A DNA stretch of 31,841 bases, from the NCBI GenBank assembly GCA_964449135.1, contig CAYUXZ010000034.1, positions 1-31,841 on the forward strand, read 5' to 3'. Positions 21,562 to 30,067 of this stretch are shown here, piece by piece. Position 1 is the stretch's first letter. Each line of letters begins with the position of its first letter. The position numbers and the translations under genes were made by a program. This DNA is from SZAS-103 sp964449135. GTDB lineage: Bacteria > Pseudomonadota > Gammaproteobacteria > Xanthomonadales > Xanthomonadaceae. The notes beneath the pieces were generated by a model. The model ran no database searches. It had not been told where the DNA came from and saw nothing but the letters and a program-made list of their open reading frames with translations.

Positions 21562-22449
21562 ATGTCCGCAGCGCTGATCGCCATCGTCGTCGTCCTGATC
21601 GCCGAGCAAGGCGCGCAGGCGCTGGGCGCGCTGCGGCGTTACGACTGGCTCGTCGAATGGCGGCGCTACGTGGACGGCCTGTCGGATGCGAATGCGGGTT
21701 GGAACGGCAACGCCGCGCTGATGCTGGTCGTCGGATTGCCGGTGCTGCTGGTCGGCCTGCTGCAGCTCGCGCTGCGGCATTCGTTGTGGGGATTCCCCGC
21801 GTTCGTGTTCGCGCTGGTGTTGCTGTTCTATTGCTGGGGTCCGCGCAACCTCGACCAGGACGTGGAAGCGATCGTGGATGCGCCCGATGCACAGCGCAAG
21901 CGTGAGGCCTGCTCGCGCCTGGTCACCGTGGATGCGACCTGCGCGCTCGACGGGCACGCGCTGGTCGAAGGCGTGTTCGCAGGCGCCTTGCGGCGCTGGT
22001 TCGGGCCGCTGTTCTGGTTCGTGCTGCTCGGGCCGGCCGGCGCGCTGCTGTACCGGATCGCGGCGCTGCTCGGCGCCGATTCGGCGCACGCCGACATGCC
22101 CGCGCCACAACGCGAGGGCGCGCGCTCGCTGCTCGCGGTGCTCGACTGGCCGGTTGCGCAGCTGATGACCCTCGCGCTCGCGCTGGCCGCGAATTTCGAT
22201 GCGGTGTTCGGCGCCTGGCGCGACTGGCATGCGGGCGGCGCGCGGCTGGACACCGGATTCCTCGGCGCGGCCGCGCGCGCGAGCGTGGATATCGAGATCG
22301 CCGACCACGACACCGACCTCGCCGACGGCGATGCGATCGGCGCTTCGCCTGCGCTGCTGGAGCTGCGCGACGCGATGAGCCTGGTCTGGCGGATGCTGCT
22401 GCTGTGGCTGGCGGTGCTCGCGATCGTGGTGATCGCGCGACTGGCCTGA
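21562..22449 (+). CDS. ampE: AmpE family inner-membrane regulatory protein
   Basis: A 295-residue membrane protein with four hydrophobic regions (about 1-20, 45-95, 145-170 and 270-290) matching AmpE, named for its role with AmpD in beta-lactamase induction. Typical traits are an N terminus with LRRYDWLVEW, the central YCWGPRNLDQDVEA motif near 90-105, and GVFAGALRRWFGPLFWF near 137-155. The biochemical activity of AmpE is not known. ampD, its usual neighbour, is not here. The stop is three bases from the end of the convergent acyltransferase gene. Confidence 0.87.
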   Translation: MSAALIAIVVVLIAEQGAQALGALRRYDWLVEWRRYVDGLSDANAGWNGNAALMLVVGLPVLLVGLLQLALRHSLWGFPAFVFALVLLFYCWGPRNLDQDVEAIVDAPDAQRKREACSRLVTVDATCALDGHALVEGVFAGALRRWFGPLFWFVLLGPAGALLYRIAALLGADSAHADMPAPQREGARSLLAVLDWPVAQLMTLALALAANFDAVFGAWRDWHAGGARLDTGFLGAAARASVDIEIADHDTDLADGDAIGASPALLELRDAMSLVWRMLLLWLAVLAIVVIARLA

Positions 22450-22452
22450 ACG

Positions 22453-24336
22453 CTACGCGTCATCGCCACGCATCCCGCGCACGATCGTTTCCAGCATCGC
22501 GGCGTTCGCTTCCGATGCGGGAACCGGTGCGCCCACGACCAGCCCGACGTGCGCGCGCAGCCGTCGCGGCATGCGCAGCCGGCGCAGGCGCGAATCGCGC
22601 TTGCTCCACATGCTGCTCCACATGCCGCGCAGCGCGAGCGGCACCACCGGCACCGGCCGCTTCGCGAGGATGCGTTCCAGGCCGGGCCGGAACGGCGCGA
22701 TGTCTCCATCCTTCGTGAGCGCGCCTTCGGGGAAGATGCAGACCAGCTCGCCCGCGGCGAGCGCCGCATCGACCTCCGCGAACGCTTTTTCCATCAGCGC
22801 CGGGTCTTCCCTCGCGCCGGCGATCGGGATCGCTTTAGCGGCCCGGAACATCCAGCCAGCGCCCGGCGTGTTGAAGATTCTGTAGTACATGACGAAGCGC
22901 GCCGGCCGCGGCACCGCGCTGGAGATCAGCAGCGCGTCTATGTAGCTGACGTGGTTGCACACCAGCAGCGCCGGGCCGTGCTCGGGCACGTTGTCCACGC
23001 CCGCCACGCGCAGCCGGTACAGCGCCTTCATCAGCATCCAGCTCAGGAAGCGCATCAGGAATTCGGGCACCAGCGTGAAGATGTAGGTCGCGACCGCGGC
23101 GTTGAGCAGCGCAGTCGCGAGCAGCAGCTGCGGGATCGTCAGGCCGAGTCTGAGCACGCCGATGCTGAACACCGATGCGGCGATCAGGAACAACGCGTTG
23201 ATGACATTGTTGCCGGCGATCACGCGCGAGACTTCGCCGCTGGGCGTGCGGCTCTGCACCAACGCGAACAGCGGCACGATGTAGAACCCGGCGAACATGC
23301 CGATGACCGTCACGTCCAGCGCGATCCGCCAGTCGCCGGGCGCGGCGAGGAACGCGATCGCGTTCAATCCGTGCGCGGCCACCGGCGCATGCCGGGCGAA
23401 GTACAGGTCGGTGCCGAACGCGGTCAGTCCGATCGATCCGAACGGTACCAGGCCGATCTCCACCGTGCGCCCGGACAGCTTCTCGCACAGCAGCGAGCCG
23501 ATGCCGACGCCGACCGAGAACAGCGCGGTGACGAGGATCTGCACGCTCTCGTTGCCACCGAGGAACAGCTTGGTGTAGACCGGCAACTGTGCGGTATAGA
23601 CCAGGCCGAAGAACCAGAACCAGGAAATGCCGAGCACGGAATGGAACACGGCGCGGTTCTCCGCGATGAAGCCCAGCGAGTGCAAGGTCGCGCGCAGCGG
23701 ATTGAAATCGAACTTCAGATCGGGCGCGGTCGCAGGCGCCGGAGGAATCGCGCGGCTCGCTCCATAGCCGGTCAGCGCCACGCCGATCACCAGCACGGAG
23801 GCCGCGGTCGGGCCGATTCCGCCGAGCGCCATCGCCGCGCCGCCGGCGATCATGCCGATCAGCACCGCCATCGAAGTGCCCATCTCGACCATGCCGTTGC
23901 CGCCGACGAGTTCCTGCGGATGCAGCATCTGCGGCAGGATCGAGTACTTGATCGGGCCGAACATCGTCGAGTGCAGGCCCATCATCACCAGCACCGTGAG
24001 CATCAGCGGCACGTTCTTCGCGTGGAAGGCCCAGGCCGCGAGCGCCATCGCCGCGATCTCGAACAATTTCACGAAACGGATCAGCCGGGTCTTCTCGTGC
24101 ATCTCGGCGATCTGTCCTGCGCTCGCGGAGAACAGCAGGAAGGGCAGGATGAACAGCGCCGGCGCGAGGTTGGAATAAAAGCCCACCTGGTCGTCGGACA
24201 GGCCCATGTGGAAGGCGACCAGCACGACCATCGCCTGGCGGAACGCATTGTCGTTGAACGCGCCCAGCAGCTGCGTCACGAAGAACGGCGCGAACCGGCG
24301 GGTGCGGAGCAGCGCGAACTGGTTGGGACGGGACAT
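22453..24336 (-). CDS. LplT-PlsC fusion: lysophospholipid transporter and acyltransferase
   Basis: A 627-residue two-part protein. Residues 1-420 form an MFS transporter with about 12 helices and the family start FVTQLLGAFNDNAFRQ, as in lysophospholipid flippase LplT. Residues 435-627 are a 1-acylglycerol-3-phosphate acyltransferase domain with the H-x4-D motif in NHVSYIDAL and the FPEGALT motif. Together they could flip lysophospholipids inward and reacylate them. E. coli Aas adds an acyl-ACP synthetase domain, and longer fusions carry all three; that third domain is absent here. Length fits the two-domain form common in Xanthomonadales. No partner gene is coupled to it. Confidence 0.9.
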   Translation of the reverse strand: MSRPNQFALLRTRRFAPFFVTQLLGAFNDNAFRQAMVVLVAFHMGLSDDQVGFYSNLAPALFILPFLLFSASAGQIAEMHEKTRLIRFVKLFEIAAMALAAWAFHAKNVPLMLTVLVMMGLHSTMFGPIKYSILPQMLHPQELVGGNGMVEMGTSMAVLIGMIAGGAAMALGGIGPTAASVLVIGVALTGYGASRAIPPAPATAPDLKFDFNPLRATLHSLGFIAENRAVFHSVLGISWFWFFGLVYTAQLPVYTKLFLGGNESVQILVTALFSVGVGIGSLLCEKLSGRTVEIGLVPFGSIGLTAFGTDLYFARHAPVAAHGLNAIAFLAAPGDWRIALDVTVIGMFAGFYIVPLFALVQSRTPSGEVSRVIAGNNVINALFLIAASVFSIGVLRLGLTIPQLLLATALLNAAVATYIFTLVPEFLMRFLSWMLMKALYRLRVAGVDNVPEHGPALLVCNHVSYIDALLISSAVPRPARFVMYYRIFNTPGAGWMFRAAKAIPIAGAREDPALMEKAFAEVDAALAAGELVCIFPEGALTKDGDIAPFRPGLERILAKRPVPVVPLALRGMWSSMWSKRDSRLRRLRMPRRLRAHVGLVVGAPVPASEANAAMLETIVRGMRGDDA

Positions 24337-24564
24337 GCGCGATTTCTCCCAGGCCCGCGCAGTGTAGCCGGGGACGACGGCCGATTAGGGAATCGGAATT
24401 CCGGGTCGCCTGTCGCGATGCCGACGGTAGCGTCCACGTCCACTCGCGAGTTTGGAACGAATTCTAAACAGCCGCCGAATCGATAAAGGCATGCGCCGGG
24501 CATTCGGCTGCGAGCCAGCTTCGTCCGGCTACCCTGCAACGGGCACCTTGCCAAGGAGGTCGCC

Positions 24565-24843
24565 ATGTCCGCACAGACCAGGACGCCGCTGGAGCACGTC
24601 AACGCAACGCTGGCGCAGCTCAAGGAGATGCGGCATTACTCGAAGACCTACGTTGAACAGCTCACCGCGCAATGGCTGCTGTTCGACGGCGAGCTGAAGT
24701 CGCTCAAGCAGGCCGGCGTGATCGAGAACCTGATGACGCGTCAAGCCGAACTGCATAACGCGCTGGAAGCGGAAATCGGCGAGCTGGAAGAGCTGGCCGT
24801 AAAGTTGCAACCGCTTCCGCCGGAAGAGAGCGCAGCAGCTTAG
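24565..24843 (+). CDS. Small helical protein of unknown function
   Basis: A 92-residue soluble protein I do not recognise. It is predicted to be nearly all alpha-helical, with Leu/Glu-rich heptad-like stretches (for example LEAEIGELEELAVKL near 66-80), no cysteine, no membrane segment and an Ala-rich end. Translation evidence is strong: AAGGAGGT at 24553-24560 sits four bases before the ATG, the best ribosome binding site in the window, which suggests high expression. A 228-base gap precedes it, with no certain promoter. Its TAG stop overlaps the purD stop on the other strand. A structural, regulatory or granule-associated role is possible; none is shown. Confidence 0.72.
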   Translation: MSAQTRTPLEHVNATLAQLKEMRHYSKTYVEQLTAQWLLFDGELKSLKQAGVIENLMTRQAELHNALEAEIGELEELAVKLQPLPPEESAAA

Positions 24844-26135
24844 TCAGCGCCACGTTCGCGCGCGATCGCGCGCCAGCCGATGTCGCTGCGATGAAACTCG
24901 CCGTCCCAGGAAATTTTCGCAACGGCGGCGTAGGCGCGACGCTGGGCATCGGCGACGGATTCGCCGAGCGCGCAGGCGCAGAGCACGCGGCCGCCAGTGG
25001 TGAAGATATCTCCGTTCGAGGCAAGCTTTGTCCCGGCCTGGAAGACTTTCGTATCGGCCGGCTGCTGCGTATCCAGTCCCGAAATCGCATCGCCGGTCTT
25101 CGGCGTGTCGGGATAGTTTGCAGCGGCCATCACCACGCCCAGCGAGGGGCGCGGATCCCATTGCGCTTCGGCGCGGGCGAGACGGCCATCGATCGCGGCC
25201 TCGACCAGATCGAGCAGATCGGACTGCAGCCGCATCATCACCGGCTGCGTCTCCGGATCGCCGAAGCGCACGTTGAACTCGATCACCTTGGGCGCACCGG
25301 TCTTGTCGATCATCAGGCCCGCGTAGAGGAAACCCGTGAACGGCGTGCCGTCGGCGATCATGCCGCGCACGGTCGGCTCGACGACCTCGCGCATCACGCG
25401 TGCATGCACTTCGGGCGTGACCACCGGCGCGGGCGAGTAGGCGCCCATGCCGCCGGTGTTCGGGCCGGTGTCGCCGTCGAACACGCGCTTGTGGTCCTGC
25501 GAAGTCGCCATCGGTAGCGCGGTCTTCCCGTCTACCATCGAGATGAAGCTCGCTTCCTCGCCGTTGAGGAACTCCTCGATCACCACGCGCGAACCCGCGG
25601 CACCGAAGGCATTTCCCGCGAGCATGTCGCGCACGGCGCCTTCGGCTTCATCCAATGTCATCGCGACGATCACGCCCTTGCCGGCCGCGAGGCCGTCGGC
25701 CTTGACCACGATCGGTGCGCCCTTTTCGTGCAGGTAGGCGAGTGCTGAGTCTAGATCGGTGTGGACTGCGTAGTGCGCGGTCGGGATGCCGTGCCGCGCG
25801 AGGAAGTCCTTTGCGAACGCCTTGCTGCCCTCGAGCTGTGCGGCCGCCGCGGTCGGGCCGAAGATGCGCAGGCCTTGTGCGCGGAAGCAGTCGACGACGC
25901 CGGCGACCAGCGGCGCTTCGGGGCCGACGACGGTCACGGCGACATTGTCGGATTTCACGAGCGCGAGCAAGCCGTCGATGTCGGTCGCATTCACCGCGAT
26001 ATTGCGGCATTTGACCTCGCGCGCGGTGCCGGCATTGCCTGGCGCGACGAGCACTTCGGCGATGCGCGGCGACTGCGCGAGCTTCCACGCGAGCGCGTGC
26101 TCGCGGCCGCCGGAACCGATGACCAGAACCTTCAT
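24840..26135 (-). CDS. purD: Phosphoribosylamine-glycine ligase
   Basis: A 431-residue ATP-grasp enzyme, GAR synthetase, performing step 2 of de novo purine synthesis. It starts MKVLVIGSGGREHALAWKL. It shows VKADGLAAGKGVIV near 140-155, SQDHKRVFDGDTGPNTGGMGAYSP near 215-238, and FNVRFGDPETQPVMMRL near 287-303. Length is typical. The ATG at 26135 is preferred over further upstream in-frame codons because it begins the conserved fold. It lies 10 bases after the purH stop, in the same operon. The stop codon overlaps that of the small convergent gene. Confidence 0.97.
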   Translation of the reverse strand: MKVLVIGSGGREHALAWKLAQSPRIAEVLVAPGNAGTAREVKCRNIAVNATDIDGLLALVKSDNVAVTVVGPEAPLVAGVVDCFRAQGLRIFGPTAAAAQLEGSKAFAKDFLARHGIPTAHYAVHTDLDSALAYLHEKGAPIVVKADGLAAGKGVIVAMTLDEAEGAVRDMLAGNAFGAAGSRVVIEEFLNGEEASFISMVDGKTALPMATSQDHKRVFDGDTGPNTGGMGAYSPAPVVTPEVHARVMREVVEPTVRGMIADGTPFTGFLYAGLMIDKTGAPKVIEFNVRFGDPETQPVMMRLQSDLLDLVEAAIDGRLARAEAQWDPRPSLGVVMAAANYPDTPKTGDAISGLDTQQPADTKVFQAGTKLASNGDIFTTGGRVLCACALGESVADAQRRAYAAVAKISWDGEFHRSDIGWRAIARERGAD

Positions 26136-26145
26136 CGTCGAATCC

Positions 26146-27732
26146 TCAATGCCGGAAGTGGCGACGGCCGGTGAACACCATCGCGATGCCGTGCTCATCC
26201 GCTGCGGCGATCACCTCGGCGTCGCGCATCGAGCCGCCCGGCTGGATCACTGCGCGGATGCCGGCGACGCCGGCGGCGTCGAGGCCGTCGCGGAACGGGA
26301 AAAACGCGTCGCTCGCCATCACCGAACCCGGGACGACGAGCCCTGCTTCCTCGGCCTTGAGCGCAGCGATCTTCGCGCTGACCACACGGCTCATCTGGCC
26401 GGCGCCTACGCCGATCGTGCACTGGTCCTTCGCGTACACGATCGCGTTGGACTTCACGTGCATCGCGACTTTCCACGCGAACAGCAGGTCGGCCATCTCC
26501 GCGTCATTCGGAGTTCGCTTCGTCACGACCTTCAGGTCTGCGACGGTCAGCGCGTCGCTGTCCGCGTCCTGCACGAGCAGGCCGCCGGCGATGCGCTTGA
26601 AATCCTGCGCTGTCGCATGCGTGCCCAACGCGCCGCAGGCGAGCACGCGCACGTTCGCCTTCTTCGCGAACGCGGCCAACGCTTCGTCGGCGATCTCCGG
26701 CGCGATCACGACCTCGACGAACTGGCGCTTGACGATTTCCTTCGCGGTCGCCGCATCGAGCGCGCGGTTGAACGCAATGATGCCGCCGAAGGCGGAGGTC
26801 GGGTCGGTCGCGTAGGCGCGGTCGTAGGCGTCGGACAGGTTCGCCGCGACCGCAACGCCGCAAGGATTGGCATGCTTGACGATCACGCAGGCCGGCGCGT
26901 CGAAGGCCTTGACGCATTCGAGCGCTGCGTCGGCGTCGGCGAGGTTGTTGTAGGACAGTTCCTTGCCCTGCAGGAAGCGCGCGGTCGCGACGATGCCCGA
27001 CGCTGCGTTCTTCTCGACGTACAACGCGCCAGCCTGGTGCGGGTTCTCGCCGTAGCGCAGCGCCGAGGCGAGGTTCAGCGAAAGGTGGAAGGTCTTCGGC
27101 CAGGCTTCGGGCGCCTCGACATCGTTCGCCCGCGGCGACAGCCACTGCGCGATGCGTCCGTCGTAATGCGCGGTGTGCGCATAGGCCTTCGCCGCGAATG
27201 CGCGGCGTTGCGCGGCGGTCGTGCCGCCGGCGGCGATCGCTTCGAGCAGGCTTGCGTAATCGGAAGGGTCGACCACGACCGCGACGCGCGCGTGGTTCTT
27301 CGCCGCGGCGCGCAACATCGCCGGTCCGCCGATGTCGATGTGCTCGACCGCGTCCTCGTAGCTGCAATCGGACCTGGCGACTGTCGCCTCGAACGGGTAG
27401 AGATTCACCACCAGCAGGTCGATGGCCGCAATGCCGTGCTGCGCCATCACCGCGTCGTCAGTGCCTTCGCGGCCGAGCAGACCGCCGTGAATCGCCGGAT
27501 GCAGGGTCTTGACACGGCCATCCATGATCTCGGGGAAACCGGTGACCTCGCTGACGTCGCGCACCGCGATGCCGGCTTCGCGCAGCGCCTTCGCGGTGCC
27601 GCCGGTGGACAGCAGATCGATGCCGCGTGCGCTCAGCGAACGCGCGAGCTCGATCACACCGGTCTTGTCGGAAACGGAAAGCAGCGCGCGGCGCACAGCG
27701 TGGCGCGCGGAGGAGGAATCATGCGTGGACAT
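26146..27732 (-). CDS. purH: Bifunctional AICAR transformylase/IMP cyclohydrolase
   Basis: A 528-residue enzyme for the last two steps of IMP synthesis. The N-terminal IMP cyclohydrolase domain (about 12-200) has SVSDKTGVIELA, LLSTGGTAKAL and MDGRVKTLHPAIHGGLL. The transformylase domain contains RYGENPHQ near 229, the catalytic Lys-His of VIVKHANPCG near 284, and SNAIVYAK. Length is standard. It lies between fis upstream and purD downstream, an order common in Xanthomonadales. A perfect TATAAT hexamer about 27 bases before its ATG suggests its own promoter. Confidence 0.97.
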   Translation of the reverse strand: MSTHDSSSARHAVRRALLSVSDKTGVIELARSLSARGIDLLSTGGTAKALREAGIAVRDVSEVTGFPEIMDGRVKTLHPAIHGGLLGREGTDDAVMAQHGIAAIDLLVVNLYPFEATVARSDCSYEDAVEHIDIGGPAMLRAAAKNHARVAVVVDPSDYASLLEAIAAGGTTAAQRRAFAAKAYAHTAHYDGRIAQWLSPRANDVEAPEAWPKTFHLSLNLASALRYGENPHQAGALYVEKNAASGIVATARFLQGKELSYNNLADADAALECVKAFDAPACVIVKHANPCGVAVAANLSDAYDRAYATDPTSAFGGIIAFNRALDAATAKEIVKRQFVEVVIAPEIADEALAAFAKKANVRVLACGALGTHATAQDFKRIAGGLLVQDADSDALTVADLKVVTKRTPNDAEMADLLFAWKVAMHVKSNAIVYAKDQCTIGVGAGQMSRVVSAKIAALKAEEAGLVVPGSVMASDAFFPFRDGLDAAGVAGIRAVIQPGGSMRDAEVIAAADEHGIAMVFTGRRHFRH

Positions 27733-27758
27733 CGGCGACCCCGGGAAACAAGGCGCGA

Positions 27759-27764
27759 ATTATA
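27759..27764 (-). promoter_or_regulatory. Candidate -10 box of the purHD operon
   Basis: On the minus strand TATAAT (27764-27759) lies in the 73-base gap between fis and purH, about 27 bases before the purH ATG. The hexamer is a perfect consensus match in GC-rich surroundings, but no recognisable -35 box stands 16-18 bases upstream, so an activator may be needed. Confidence 0.5.
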
Positions 27765-27805
27765 GCGGCTGCGGCGGGTCGAGCGTCCCGGCCGCGCGAA
27801 TAGTC

Positions 27806-28087
27806 CTAGATCAGGTCGTAATCGCGTAGTTTCTTGCGCAGCGTGCTGCGGTTGATGCCCAGCGCGGCCGCGGCGCGGCTCTGGTTGCCGTCGTAATGGC
27901 GCAACACTTCGGCGAACAGCGGCGCCTCGACCTCGTGCAGCACCAGCGCGTGCAGGTCCTCGGCCGGATGGTCGCCCAGATCGCGCAGATAGCGGCGCAC
28001 GACGCGCGAAACGCACTCGCGCAGCGACAGCTGACTGGAAACGGAGGACGACGAACCGCTTTCGCGGAGTGCTTGGACGGCGTTCAC
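27806..28087 (-). CDS. fis: DNA-binding protein Fis
   Basis: A 93-residue Fis-family nucleoid protein. The C-terminal helix-turn-helix, NQSRAAAALGINRSTLRKKL (68-87), is nearly invariant in Fis; the helical dimerisation core (about 22-65) precedes it. The start is GTG at 28087, with GGAGT ten bases before it. In E. coli fis lies behind dusB; here a DUF3426 gene precedes it and purHD follows. The 232-base upstream gap (28088-28319) is less GC-rich than its surroundings and probably holds the fis promoter, although no confident -35/-10 pair stands out. It contains an AGTGAA/TTCACT dyad near 28260-28282. Confidence 0.95.
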   Translation of the reverse strand: MNAVQALRESGSSSSVSSQLSLRECVSRVVRRYLRDLGDHPAEDLHALVLHEVEAPLFAEVLRHYDGNQSRAAAALGINRSTLRKKLRDYDLI

Positions 28088-28319
28088 TTCGAATCACACT
28101 CCGGGGCGTCAATACTTGTCACGACATGCCGTACGGCTCATGTGGACGTCGAGGCAAGCAGCTGGTTCGTTGTCACGAATCTTGTAGCCCGTCGAAAAAT
28201 TCTTCCATGCCGACTCGTCGTCCTCGCGCGCTGCGCGACTGGAGTCGTTATCGACGGGGGAGTGAAGTCTACTCCTGTTCACTGCCGCGAATGCAAGAAG
28301 TTTTTTCGTGCCAACTGCG

Positions 28320-29045
28320 TCAGCGGAAGTCGAACGCGAAAGCGACCGCGTCGCGGCCAGGATCGACGACCTCCAGCGTTGCATTCGCGGATTGTCCGGG
28401 CGCGATCAGCGAGGCTTTCGCCGCGCTGCCGAGATATTCCTGCGGACGGAAACGGCGCATGGCGATGTCGCGGCCGTTGATGTCGGACATCGTCAATTCG
28501 ATCAGCGGCCAGGGTTGCGCGAAGCTGGCGTTGTTGCGGAAGGCGACGGTAACCAGCAGCGCGCCCTTGACCGATGGATGCGGGCTGACTTCGCGCGCGA
28601 GGAATTCGAACGCGGACGGCTCGCGCCACGGCGAGAGCCGGCAATGCAGGATGCCGCAGGCGCGTTGCAGGAACGGTCGCCAATCCGGATCGCGCGCCAG
28701 CTCTTCGCGATCGGCGATCGGATAGATCGCGACGAGCAGCAGCAGCAGGCCTGCGCTGGCCAGCCACCAGCGCCACTGCGGCGGACGCGAGATGCGGACG
28801 CGTGCCTGCGCGAAGCTCGGCACGGCCGCGGAGTGTGGTCGCGGCTTGGGACCGAACAATTCGCCCTGGTTGTCGTCGTCAATCGCCGCATCGTCGATGT
28901 CGCCTGCCGGCGCGACGTCGGTGAGGTGAGCGTAGGCATCGAATTTCGCGCCGCAACTCGCGCAGCTGAACGCACCGTGGTCGCCGACGGGGCGATCGGC
29001 TTCAAGCGGATGCACGGTCTTGCACTGCGGGCAACGGGTCTGCAT
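28320..29045 (-). CDS. Zinc-ribbon and DUF3426 membrane protein
   Basis: A 241-residue protein with an MJ0042-type zinc ribbon at the N terminus (Cys5, Cys8, Cys28, Cys31). A low-complexity acidic stretch (44-65), one membrane helix (about 91-111) and a C-terminal DUF3426 beta domain follow; the latter contains VSPHPSVKGALLVTVAFRNNA and DINGRDIAMRRFRPQEYL. The family is widespread between prmA and fis or dusB in proteobacteria and has no established function. The ATG lies four bases from an 87-bp inverted-repeat element, which therefore forms most of its leader; transcription from prmA must cross that element. Confidence 0.85.
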   Translation of the reverse strand: MQTRCPQCKTVHPLEADRPVGDHGAFSCASCGAKFDAYAHLTDVAPAGDIDDAAIDDDNQGELFGPKPRPHSAAVPSFAQARVRISRPPQWRWWLASAGLLLLLVAIYPIADREELARDPDWRPFLQRACGILHCRLSPWREPSAFEFLAREVSPHPSVKGALLVTVAFRNNASFAQPWPLIELTMSDINGRDIAMRRFRPQEYLGSAAKASLIAPGQSANATLEVVDPGRDAVAFAFDFR

Positions 29046-29049
29046 GCGT

Positions 29050-29136
29050 GAAAAAGGGGCCAGAGTAAATTTCGCGCGGAAGGCAAACAGTTTACCGAAA
29101 TAGATCTCCGCGAAACTTTACTCTGGCCCCTTTTTC
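29050..29136. repeat. Inverted-repeat element between prmA and the DUF3426 gene
   Basis: An 87-bp segment begins with AAAAAGGGGCCAGAGTAAA (29051-29069) and ends with its exact complement TTTACTCTGGCCCCTTTTT (29117-29135). The match extends inward through TTTCGCG/CGCGAAA with small offsets, giving arms of about 30 bp around a 27-base centre. It fills the whole gap between the prmA stop and the DUF3426 start. It resembles the GGGGTCAGAGTAAA-type repeats I recall near REP-associated transposases in Xanthomonadales, so a REP- or MITE-like element is the best guess. As RNA it would form a long hairpin that could also act in termination. Confidence 0.75.
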
Positions 29137-29137
29137 T

Positions 29138-30064
29138 TCAGCCGCGACGCACGCCGTCGATGCGCAGCCAGTCCTCGCGCTTCGTTACCCGCAGGTCGTC
29201 GAACCATGCGGCGTAACGCGCCAGCAGTTCGTCCTGCTGCCCATCGAGGATGCCCGACAGCGCCAGCAGTCCGCCAGGCTTCACCCGCGCGGCGATGATT
29301 TCGGCGAGCTCGTCCAGCGCCGAGGCGAGAATGTTCGCGACGACCACGTCGTAGCGCGCGTCGGTCGCGTCCTCGGGCGCGAACACCGTCAAACGATCGG
29401 CGACGCCGTTGCGTTGCGCATTGTCGCGGCTGGCGTCGAGCGCCTGCGGGTCGTTGTCCACGCCGACCGCATGTGCTGCGCCGAGCTTCAGCGCGGCGAT
29501 CGCGAGAATGCCCGAGCCGCAGCCGACGTCGAGTACGGTTTTTCCTTGCAGCGTGCCCTCTCGCGTGAGTCCTTCGAGCCATTCCAGGCACAGCGCGGTG
29601 GTCGCGTGGGTGCCGGAGCCGAACGCGAGGCCCGGATCGAGCCGCACCAGCGTCGCCGCATCGCCGAGCGCGAGCGCTTCGTCCGGAGCCTCAGCGTTCC
29701 ACGGCACGATCCACAATGACTGCCCGAAGCGCAGCGGCGGATAGTCGTCCATCCACGCACGCACCCAGTCCTGATCCGCGACTTCGCGAAACGACGCGGA
29801 ATCCAGATCGGCATCGGGCGCGATCGCCTCGAGCGCGTGCAGCAGCGCGTCGCGATTCGCGTCGGCGTCGAACAGCGCGGTCAGGGTCAGTGCCTGCCAC
29901 AGCGGCATCGCGCCCACGCCCGGCTCCAGGATCGCGCGCTCGTCGGGCGTTTCGGCGTTCGCGTCCATGAACGTGACCGACAGCGCGCCGAGCTCCTCCA
30001 GCGCGGACTCGATGCGCGGGTGGTCGCGCTGGGCGCAGCGCAGGGTGAGTTCGAGGAAAGGCAT
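29138..30064 (-). CDS. prmA: Ribosomal protein L11 methyltransferase
   Basis: A 308-residue S-adenosylmethionine-dependent enzyme that trimethylates ribosomal protein L11. The N-terminal substrate-recognition domain (1-95) starts MPFLELTLRC. A linker with DQDWVRAW follows, then the methyltransferase domain with LAFGSGTHATTALCLEWL, motif I DVGCGSGILAIAALKLGA and VVANILASALDELA. Length is typical. Upstream on the same strand, three bases away, is a lower-GC gene that separates prmA from accC. The stop lies immediately beside the inverted-repeat element. Confidence 0.96.
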   Translation of the reverse strand: MPFLELTLRCAQRDHPRIESALEELGALSVTFMDANAETPDERAILEPGVGAMPLWQALTLTALFDADANRDALLHALEAIAPDADLDSASFREVADQDWVRAWMDDYPPLRFGQSLWIVPWNAEAPDEALALGDAATLVRLDPGLAFGSGTHATTALCLEWLEGLTREGTLQGKTVLDVGCGSGILAIAALKLGAAHAVGVDNDPQALDASRDNAQRNGVADRLTVFAPEDATDARYDVVVANILASALDELAEIIAARVKPGGLLALSGILDGQQDELLARYAAWFDDLRVTKREDWLRIDGVRRG

Positions 30065-30067
30065 GTT

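Noticed and set aside
22549..24486. A 645-codon open frame opposite the LplT-PlsC fusion
   Set aside because: The translation is charged and repetitive without domains, while the minus strand encodes a complete, recognisable transporter-acyltransferase.
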